DNA from: Desulfonema limicola | GTDB lineage: Bacteria > Desulfobacterota > Desulfobacteria > Desulfobacterales > DYRC01 | Assembly (NCBI GenBank): GCA_020718925.1 | Contig: DYRC01000224.1 | Location: 1-6,793 of the forward strand | Reading direction: 5' to 3' | Length of the DNA: 6,793 bases | Part shown: positions 1 to 6,700 of the stretch, one piece after another | How positions within the stretch are numbered: the first letter of the stretch is position 1 | How the letters are laid out: every line of letters starts with the position of its first letter | Translations under genes and position numbers: made by a program | The notes under the pieces: generated by a model | What the model was told of the DNA's origin: nothing | What the model saw: only the letters and a program-made list of their open reading frames with translations | Databases searched by the model: none

Positions 1-316
1 TAACGCTGTTTATTTTCAATGGCAAGAAAAAAACAGAAACGCCGACCGCTCTCCTATGTGTCTGAACCGGGATTTTCAGGATTTTATGATTACCCGGATA
101 TTGAACCGCTGATTGCGCTGATTTTTTAATCACAGAAATCAGGGGAAATCCTTAAAAATCAGCGGTTCTGACGGTTGTTAGGCAGCTTTCGGCTCTATTC
201 AAATGCCGGAAGTTTGCACAGCAGGGAATGCTTCCGGATCAGATCACCGCTCTTTTCCTGATTCACTCTGATGACTTCGAACTGAAAAAGCTGCTGACTA
301 AATTTCGATCAGACGG
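1..316. other. Non-coding flank with direct and inverted repeats
   Basis: No convincing gene is seen in this stretch downstream of the sulfotransferase. Its left half (about 61-168) is built from repeated GGATTTT/CTGATT-type words, including the inverted repeat annotated separately. A 36-codon ORF at 19-129 starts with a very basic stretch (MARKKQKRR) and then simply reads through the repeat words. It has no ribosome binding site, so I do not call it a gene. A second open stretch (ATG at 228, stop at 384-386) runs antiparallel into the end of the sulfotransferase gene and has no supporting signal. The region could be the 3' untranslated end of the minus-strand operon. Confidence 0.5.
66..168. 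repeat. Inverted and tandem repeat cluster (REP-like hairpin)
   Basis: A perfect 12-bp inverted repeat is formed by GAACCGCTGATT at 103-114 and its complement at 157-168. A second left arm, CGCTGATTTTT at 116-126, pairs perfectly over 11 bp with 154-164 (27-nt loop). The two left arms share CGCTGATT in a 9-bp tandem arrangement and compete for the same right arm. Just upstream, 71-91 reads as GATTTTCAG/GATTTTATG/ATT with a 9-bp period, flanked by CCGGG (67-71) and CCCGG (93-97). No T-tract follows the stem on either strand, so it is not a textbook intrinsic terminator. It may be an interspersed REP-type element or a 3' mRNA stabiliser for the sulfotransferase transcript; that role is inferred. 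Confidence 0.55.
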
Positions 317-1252
317 TTACTTCCTGTTGTTTTTGAATTTCTTGAAAAACCCCTGCTTTTTTTCATCCTTTACCGGCATATCCTGATTAGGCTCTTGTCC
401 ATTGCTGATCAACCCCGGATAAAACTGATCGAAAAACCATCCGAAGTTTTTCAGAATTTCCTGCTCAATCCGAAAGGGAATCGTATGCGGCTTGGGCGCC
501 CTGATTTTCGGGTGCGTTTTATGCCGGTATTTGAAGCGGTAATAGCTGTCGCTTTCATGGGGTTTTACCGTAAGATTTTCCGGATTAAGCGGCTCATCAG
601 GCAATCCCATCCACTGATAAACGGTACGCATGGTTTCGACAGGATGGCTGACCAATGCCTCAAACGTAACATAGCAGAGCTTTTTTCTAAGCTCATCTTC
701 TATATCATGCAGATTTTCAATGCTTTTCAGAGGTGCGCCGATAACGCCTTCCACTCCGAAAAGAGTATCTGCCCTTGCAAATGCGGAATGCGGCGCCATG
801 TGATCAGGAAAATCAAGCAGAAGCGTTTTTTTGTGCTGCGCTTCGACAGAGCCGAAAACCTGACGCAGATCGCGCAGACAGACAATCATGCGGAATCCGG
901 GATCAAGCAGGTTCACAGTTTCGATCATCCTGAGCCAGTTCCGGTTTTTATCAATGACTACGGGTTTGTCTGTTTCGGCAAACCAGCCGTTGATAAATCC
1001 CCGATACGCATTGATTAGTCGGTGGTAGGTCAGATCGAAATCCGTATCTGACTGGGCAAGCAGAAACTGGTTATCGCTCATGCTGTGCCGCAGGTTATCA
1101 ATCAATTGGCTTAACGGCGAGCTGTGGATAATGCTGTAAATCTGCGGATGATGTCCGAGCAGTTGGCAGAGCAGCGTGGAGCCGGATCTGGGCAGTCCGG
1201 TTACATAAATGATGTGTTTGTCAATTGTAATCTGTGTCATGCGTTCTGTCAT
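317..1252 (-). CDS. PAPS-dependent sulfotransferase family protein
   Basis: Predicted cytosolic sulfotransferase of 311 residues that would move a sulfuryl group from PAPS to an unidentified hydroxyl or amino acceptor. The 5'-phosphosulfate-binding loop GLPRSGSTLL lies at residues 19-28, directly after the first beta strand. The 3'-phosphate-binding region (IVCLRDLRQVFGSVEAQ) spans about 123-139, with the expected Arg at 127 and Ser at 135. The C-terminal part has the WMGLP motif usual in this family and a Lys-rich tail. No signal peptide or membrane segment is seen. The ORF can be extended to a TTG at 1285, but that start has no ribosome site and runs 65 bases into the upstream gene. The ATG at 1252 has AGGAAACAG about 12 bases upstream and is preferred; another ATG lies at 1240. 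It follows the APS kinase gene with a 32-base overlap, so translational coupling and direct use of its PAPS product are likely. The acceptor cannot be told from sequence. Confidence 0.88.
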   Translation of the reverse strand: MTERMTQITIDKHIIYVTGLPRSGSTLLCQLLGHHPQIYSIIHSSPLSQLIDNLRHSMSDNQFLLAQSDTDFDLTYHRLINAYRGFINGWFAETDKPVVIDKNRNWLRMIETVNLLDPGFRMIVCLRDLRQVFGSVEAQHKKTLLLDFPDHMAPHSAFARADTLFGVEGVIGAPLKSIENLHDIEDELRKKLCYVTFEALVSHPVETMRTVYQWMGLPDEPLNPENLTVKPHESDSYYRFKYRHKTHPKIRAPKPHTIPFRIEQEILKNFGWFFDQFYPGLISNGQEPNQDMPVKDEKKQGFFKKFKNNRK

Positions 1253-1829
1253 AAAATAACTGTTTCCTGTCTGAATCGGATTCAAGAAATTGAATCACTT
1301 TATTGACGGATTGCTCAAATGTCAATACGGAAGTTTCGACGATCAGATCAGGCGACTCCGGCTCTTCAAACGGTGCCGAAAGCCCGGTCATATTGTGTAT
1401 TTTTCCGATTCGGGCATTTCTGTATAAACCTTTGGGGTCTCTGCGTTCGCATACTTCCAAAGGGCATTTCACATAGCATTCGTAATAATTTTTTCCGCGC
1501 ATCAGTTCGCGGATATATCGGCGGCTTTCCTGATACGGCGTGATAAATGCTGCTATGACAGAGATGCCCGAATCCGACAGAAGCTTTGCCAAATCCGCGC
1601 TTCTCCGTATATTTTCCCTGCGATCTTCAGGGCTTAATCCCAAATCCTTATTCATTCCTTTACGGATATTGTCTCCGTCAAGCACACAATGTTGAATATT
1701 CATGCTGTCTGACCACGCCGCAACCGCATTGGCAAGCGTGGTTTTGCCGCTTCCCGAAAGCCCGAAAAGCCATAGCAGAAAAGGGGTTTTTATTACAGGG
1801 TTTATAGAATATATTTTAATATCAGACAT
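1221..1829 (-). CDS. cysC: Adenylylsulfate (APS) kinase
   Basis: APS kinase phosphorylates adenosine 5'-phosphosulfate at the 3' position using ATP, giving PAPS, the universal sulfuryl donor. The 202-residue length fits a stand-alone CysC (about 200). Visible family motifs, in order: Walker A GLSGSGKT at 23-30; DGDNIR at 51-56; LGLSPEDRRENIRR at 63-76 (APS-binding segment); FITPYQESRR at 95-104; CPLEVCERRDPKGLY at 122-136; and the TGLSAPFEEPESPDLIVET stretch near 148-166. All key positions look intact, so the enzyme is probably active. No ATP sulfurylase domain is fused, so APS must come from elsewhere in the genome. The start is the ATG at 1829; only a weak GGA lies about 7 bases upstream. 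The last 32 bases overlap the sulfotransferase gene, which suggests a dedicated PAPS supply for sulfation rather than for assimilatory sulfate reduction. That role is inferred from the pairing. Confidence 0.93.
   Translation of the reverse strand: MSDIKIYSINPVIKTPFLLWLFGLSGSGKTTLANAVAAWSDSMNIQHCVLDGDNIRKGMNKDLGLSPEDRRENIRRSADLAKLLSDSGISVIAAFITPYQESRRYIRELMRGKNYYECYVKCPLEVCERRDPKGLYRNARIGKIHNMTGLSAPFEEPESPDLIVETSVLTFEQSVNKVIQFLESDSDRKQLFYDRTHDTDYN
1260..1268 (-). promoter_or_regulatory. Ribosome binding site of the sulfotransferase, inside cysC
   Basis: The minus strand reads AGGAAACAG here, within the last codons of the APS kinase gene. The AGGA core sits 12 bases before the ATG at 1252. This decides against the upstream TTG (1285), which has no Shine-Dalgarno-like sequence. 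The spacing is slightly long, so the call is moderate. Confidence 0.45.
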
Positions 1830-1909
1830 TTAATATCCATTTAATATTAAGCGTGAATTTTTAAGTCCGAATTATGTTTTTTGAAAGATCAATTTGTGTA
1901 TCAGGTTTG

Positions 1910-2138
1910 ATGCGGAAATTCAATGGGAATGTCGTGTATGAATCAGGGCAATCGCATGAAAAAGTAATGGATGGCGTCCTGCAATCAGAAGAGTCTGTAT
2001 GAAGATGTGAAGCTGTTTTCTGAAGACGCCTAGTAGATGAACTCTGACGGTATTATTCATAGGCTGCGCCATCATATTTAAGAAGAGTTTGAGCATGTCC
2101 CTCACAAATACATTGAATTTCTGAAAAGTCAGAGTTAA
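1910..2138 (+). pseudogene. Possible remnant of one or two small genes, unrecognised
   Basis: No intact gene is present, but two plus-strand frames read like protein. The first frame, 1910-2002, encodes a 30-residue peptide (MRKFNGNVVYESGQSHEKV...). The second frame takes over around 1992 (SLYEDVKLFSEDA). It hits two adjacent TAG stops at 2031-2036, then continues from an ATG at 2037 (MNSDGIIHRLRHHI) to a TAA at 2079. It ends with EEFEHVPHKYIEFLKSQS before a TAA at 2136. The charged, helix-like composition of the pieces in one frame between stops suggests a decayed small protein with one frameshift and several stops. I do not recognise the family. A chance pattern, or a non-coding RNA leader, is equally possible. 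Confidence 0.25.
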
Positions 2139-2141
2139 TAT
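2113..2141 (+). promoter_or_regulatory. Candidate sigma-70-type promoter for the membrane-protein gene
   Basis: TTGAAT at 2113-2118 and TAATAT at 2136-2141 are separated by exactly 17 bp. Each matches the sigma-70 consensus at four of six positions. The -10 lies 44 bases before the chosen ATG at 2186, a sensible leader length. The element overlaps the last codons and stop of the possible gene remnant. No operator-like symmetry is evident around it. Confidence 0.4.
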
Positions 2142-2174
2142 TGCTGAGTGGAGTGTTGAACCTCTTAAAACCAT

Positions 2175-2179
2175 AGGAG
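2175..2179 (+). promoter_or_regulatory. Shine-Dalgarno AGGAG selecting the ATG at 2186
   Basis: AGGAG directly abuts an ATG at 2180, which is too close for initiation. It is 6 bases from a second in-frame ATG at 2186, the normal spacing. The start is therefore placed at 2186, two codons inside the longest ORF. Confidence 0.7.
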
Positions 2180-2185
2180 ATGATA

Positions 2186-3692
2186 ATGTTCAGTTTAATA
2201 TCTTTGCCTGCTGCCTCCGGTCGTTTTTCCGAATCTGAAGTATATGTCGCAGAACTCGCTTTGCTGGGGCTGTCGGTGATATTCTTTCTGGCTGCCATTG
2301 CGCCGCTGAATACACTCGACCATGATTTATTTCATGAAATGGCAACATTTCGGGAGTGTTTAAGGCATGGCAAAATTCTTCTGACCGATTCTTTTGCATA
2401 CACCCCCACAGTATATCCGGTGGTACACCATGAGCTGGGCAGCGGCGCAATCTTCTTCGGGATTGTCAATGTGCTGGGATTTGGCGGGTTGATGCTGTTA
2501 CGCATGGCTTTGGTGGCGGCTATCCTCATTTGCGTAGGCTTGCGTACGCGCCTCGCCGGCGCAAATTGGGTTACCGTCAGTGCATTGTCTGTTATTGCCA
2601 CTCCTATGGCACTCATCGGGTTTGGCACTGTGCGCGCACAGCTCTTCACCATCTTTTTTGTTGCCCTTGAATTGCTCATATTATACCCGAATGGTTCTGA
2701 GCCTACGCGTAATACGTCATCTGTGCCGCCATTATTTTTTCCTGTAATATGGCTGTTTTGGTTGAACTTGCACGCGGGGTTTGTTGCAGGTGCCGGGATA
2801 TATGCTGCTTATGGGATTGAAGCAGTTATACGAAGACAGAAAGGACATTGGCGATGGTTGTGTGTCGGTCTGGCTATGGCGGCACTGGTTTTCGTCAATC
2901 CGTTCGGAGCTGAGTATCCGCGCTATGTGTTGCGTGCGATTGCTATGGCACGCCCCACAATTTCTGAGTGGCGGCCTATTTGGCAGGTTGAAACTGATTT
3001 TCAGGCTCCCTATCTGGCATCACTGCTGATTTTGTTCTATGCGCTTGCGCGTAACGGACTGGCACGGTCTCATGGGGTGTTGCCTGTCCTTATGTGCGCG
3101 ATGGCTGCAACACTCCACCTGCGGCACCTTGCCCCTCTATGCTGTTGCGTGGCTAGGCGCCGTTCCCGCCTGGCTTGAAGGTACCTTGCTGGCGCAAGTG
3201 TTGGGCAATGCCGTCAAACGGGCACCGCGTTTGGTGGTATCTCTTGCGTTGATAGGCGCAGTTGCATTGTCGGTGTCTCTGGTGAATAGAGAACCGTGGC
3301 GGGTTCGGATACCCACGTCCCGAGAAGCAGTGCTTCACAACTTTCCGATGGTCTATCCGGTCGGTGCTGTAAATTGGCTTGAGCAACACGGTTTTAAAGG
3401 AAATCTGATGACCCCGTTCCGAGCGGGCGCCTATGTAATCTGGCGTCTCGCTCCGGCAGTAAAAATAAGCTTAGACGGACGCTATGAAGTTGCATACCAG
3501 CCCGGTGTTTTTGAGCGCATAGAGGGGTTCTATCAAGGCGATCCCGGTTGGCTTGAGACGCTCAAACGCTATCCCACAGACCTTGTGCTGGCACGAGCGA
3601 CCCATGCCGTAGTGCCGCTCTTGGAGCGCGAAGCCGGTTGGCATCGCATCTTTGATGACGGAGCTTATATGATCCTTGCACCTCCTCAATAG
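2186..3692 (+). pseudogene. GT-C-like multi-pass membrane protein, split by a frameshift
   Basis: Removing one base near 3129-3131 gives a continuous protein of about 501 residues. As it stands, the first frame stops at 3176-3178 (331 residues) and the C-terminal part is read in another frame, open from at least 3039 to 3692. The protein has about 8-10 hydrophobic segments, from roughly residue 21 to 380. Features seen: an acidic loop LDHDLFHEM at 44-52 after the first segment, as in GT-C glycosyltransferases; NLHAGFVAG at 194-202; NPFGAEY and ARPTISEWRPIW at 238-266; and RHLPLYA at the junction. The last 160 residues form a soluble, probably periplasmic domain containing SLDGRYEVAY and ending WHRIFDDGAYMILAPP. 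This layout matches an uncharacterised bacterial membrane-protein family related to ArnT/PMT-like enzymes that use lipid-linked sugars. The substrate is unknown. It is transcribed away from cysC, and a link to the sulfation genes is possible but unsupported. A sequencing error could equally explain the split. Confidence 0.72.
3126..3138 (+). other. Frameshift point in the membrane-protein gene
   Basis: The upstream frame reads CTG CGG CAC CTT GCC CCT (LRHLAP) while the downstream frame reads TTG CCC CTC TAT (LPLY). Deleting one T of the pair 3129-3130 gives CTG CGG CAC CTG CCC CTC TAT, that is LRHLPLYAVAW, which is the wording expected for this family. It is thus best explained by a single-base insertion. 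No slippery heptamer or stop-codon context typical of programmed frameshifting is present. Confidence 0.75.
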
Positions 3693-3703
3693 GTAGCGGT
3701 ATT

Positions 3704-6700
3704 TTATATCAATCCGCCAAATGGTTTTTTCCAAGCTGCCTTCAATTCAGAAACAGGAATATTCACAATATTTTTTTGCTCCAAGCCTTCAATAACAAGC
3801 TTGTCGTCATCTCTGACAACGCCGATGCAGGCGCAAGGCAGCCCTTCAAATATCGCTTCAAATGCCTGTTGATTTTCAGGCGCAACGGTTACGATAAATC
3901 GTCCGGCAGATTCGGAAAACAGAATGGTATCATTCCGGCTGATCTTATCTGTCGGCACATCGCTTAACCGAATCTTCATCCCCAAGTTGCCGCCCATTGC
4001 CGACATTGCCAGATGAACGCCCAATCCTCCGCGATACACACCATGAACTGAAGCCGCAAGCTCTTTCTGAATTGCCTGATACAACGCATCGTAAAGCGGA
4101 ATGAATTTTTCAGCAAATACCTGCGGCACATTCAGACCGATATATCCGAAATGCTCGTAATATTCGGACGCGCCGAGTTCATTTTTGGTCAGCCCCAGCA
4201 CATAAATCAGATCGCCCGGCATTTTGGCGTCCATTGTAACGCATTTTTCAATATTATCAATCACGCCGATAACTGAAAACTGCATGGTTTCCAAAGCAGA
4301 TACCTTGTGCGTTTCGCCGTATTTTCCGGGCAGATGACCATCCACATACATCGAATCTTTGCCGGAAAGAAGCGGAATGCCGTAAGCAAGACACATCTCT
4401 TTCAACGCGTTGCAGGATCTGACCAATTGCGCGGCTTTGAATTTGCCGTCAGGATTGTTCTCAGGATGATACTGAATATTGGGCCAGCAAAAATTATCCA
4501 CGCCGCCGATATGCTCAGGATTTGCGCCCACAGCAAGCATCCGCCTCACCGCTTCATCAATGGTGCAACTGGTCATGTGATAAGCGTCAATGCCCGAATA
4601 TTGCGGCAAAAGTGCCTGTGAAAATGCAAGCCCTCTGACCTCTCCCCCTTCCCCTCTCCTGACAGGAGAGGGGCTAGAGGTGAGGTTAGGTCGGATGACT
4701 GCCGCATCGCTGTTCACATCCCGATCCGCGCCGACCAATGGTTTAATCACGCTTGTTCCCTGGACTTCATGGTCGTATTGCCGGGTAATCCATTCTTTGG
4801 AGCAGATATTGGGGCGCGCCAGCATATCTTTTAACAATCGCTTATAATCAGCAGGCGGCTTCAATACCGGTTCAGACAAGCCCCGATCTTCAGGCGTTTT
4901 CCATTCTGCCTCAAATTCCCATTGCGGAAAACCGGATTCAGGAAGGCTCAGATCAACATAAGCACAGGTTTTGCCTTTGTAAGTGATGTGCAGTTTGCCG
5001 GAGTCCGTATATTGCCCGATCACCGTGCTTTCCACCGCATGTTTTCGGGATAATTCCATAAATCGGTTCAAATCTTCGGGCTTTATCGCAACCGTCATGC
5101 GCTCCTGAGATTCAGATACCCAGATTTCCCATTGATCAAGCCCTTCGTATTTGAGAGGCACTTTTTCAAGTTCGATATAACATCCGTTTGAATATCTTGC
5201 AGATTCTCCCACCGAAGACGACAACCCGCCGCCGCCGTTATCGGTGATGAATTGAATCAGGTCTTCATCACGCGCCTCCAAGAGAAAATCGTGCATTTTT
5301 TTCTGAGTATACGGATCGCCGATCTGCACATGACCTGCCGGCGTATGCTCTGAAAATACCTCAGATGATGCGGTTACGCCGTGAATGCCGTCTTTGCCGA
5401 CCCGCCCGCCGCACATAATGACCAGATCACCGGGCGAAGTCTTTTTTTCGTCAGCCGGCTGCCCGTTGATTTTTGCGGGCATAATTCCGACTGCGGTTAC
5501 AAACACCAGACATTTGCCCATATAGCCATGATGAAACAAAACCTGTCCGAATGGCGTGGGAATGCCGCTTTTATTGCCGCCGTCTCTCACGCCTTCAATC
5601 ACGCCGTCAAGCAATCTTCGGGGATGAAGTTTAGGCTTGAGATTACCGGCATAATCCCGATCTCCTACGCAGAATCCGTAGCTGCCCATGAGCAGTTTTG
5701 AGCCTTTGCCCGTGCCGAGCGGATCCCGATACACGCCCACAATGCCGGTAATCGCGCCGCCGTAGGCTTCCATATTAGACGGTGAATTGTGCGTCTCTCC
5801 GGTGATGACGTAGTAATGCTCATCATCAAATCGCCCTGCGCCCGCATTATCCCAAAGCACAGACACCACCCAGTCTTTTTTTGCCTTCAATTCAAGTGTC
5901 GGGGCTTCGATGCAGGTTTTGAAGAGGTTGTTGATAACCCCTCCCCCATCCCCTCCCCGAAACGGAGAGGGGTGAGACTCCCCTTCACTTTCAGGGAAGG
6001 GGCTGGGGGTTAGGTTACGATAGCGAAACAATCCTCGAAAAGTATTATGATTGCAATGATCGCTTCTTGCCTGCGAAATATATTCCAATTCAAGATCAGT
6101 CGGCTCGGACAATCCTGCTGCCGCCCGCTGCGCCTGAACTTCGGGGTTCAGAAAATATGCCCGAATCACCGGAATATCATTGGGATTCAAGGCAAGATTG
6201 CGCTCATCGCTGATCTGCTTCAAGGCGGCATCGCTGTCAATGGAAATCGTAGTTACAGTCGGCTCATGATTCAGCATGACTTTGGGGATGATAAACCCGA
6301 TTCCGGCATCGGGATTCCAATCCTCTCTGGAAAAGCTTTTCCATTGCTGAATAATATCATTGGCAAGCAGTTCCGAAGCGATTTTATCGGCAGATTCACG
6401 GCTGATTGCGCCTTTGAGACAATAGCATTTTGAAGTATAAACCGCTTCGCCTGCTTTGAGCCGGATTTTGAGCAAATCCTGAATTGCTTCAACGGCGGTT
6501 GCGCCCGGATTGTCTTTCACGCCCGGACGATAGCCGACCCAGATCATAACGTCAAAATCAGACGCAAGCGGCTGATATGAAGAAATCTGCGTAACCGGAT
6601 TCGTGAAAATCTCGGTCTGAACGGTTTCCAATTGTTGTTGTGAAAGATCAGCATCAATGGTCAGGATATGCACCGTGCGGACGCTTCCGATGACAATTCC

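Larger units (their letters stand above)
1830..2185. other. Divergent intergenic region
   Basis: This stretch separates the minus-strand cysC unit from the plus-strand membrane-protein gene and should hold promoters for both. The cysC side (1830-1910) is very A+T-rich but shows no clear -35/-10 pair. The middle (about 1910-2138) looks like degraded coding sequence on the plus strand and is annotated separately. The right end carries a candidate promoter and a clear Shine-Dalgarno site for the membrane-protein gene. Confidence 0.5.

Noticed and set aside
19..129. 36-codon plus-strand ORF beginning MARKKQKRR
   Set aside because: No Shine-Dalgarno sequence is present and its second half only translates the repeat words at 71-126. 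It could be the chance reading of a repeat.
228..386. 52-codon plus-strand ORF (MLPDQITALF...) running into the sulfotransferase 3' end
   Set aside because: It overlaps the sulfotransferase C-terminus antiparallel by 70 bases. No ribosome site of convincing strength and no recognisable family.
395..1018. Long plus-strand ORF (207 codons) opposite the sulfotransferase gene
   Set aside because: It is the mirror of a well-supported gene with PAPS-binding motifs. Its translation shows no recognisable domain and it has no ribosome site.
1920..2174. Minus-strand 84-codon ORF in the divergent intergenic region
   Set aside because: Its composition (many His, Leu and Phe with no motif) looks like an antisense shadow. 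The plus-strand frames here are more protein-like, and no ribosome site precedes it.
2053..2298. Minus-strand 81-codon ORF across the start of the membrane-protein gene
   Set aside because: It lies over the promoter, Shine-Dalgarno and N-terminus of a supported plus-strand gene and shows no motif of its own.
3126..3178. Programmed ribosomal frameshift in the membrane-protein gene
   Set aside because: No -1 slippery heptamer and no in-frame stop or rare-codon context for a +1 shift is present at the junction. A one-base insertion explains the break better.
4637..4687. Element A as an intrinsic terminator
   Set aside because: The hairpin is strong, but it lies in the middle of an intact purL reading frame and has no T-tract after the stem on the coding strand.
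5789..6013. Plus-strand ORF opposite purL ending in PSPKRRG...FREGAGG
   Set aside because: It is the antisense reading of purL plus the palindromic element. The element is open on both strands because of its symmetry, not because a gene lies there.
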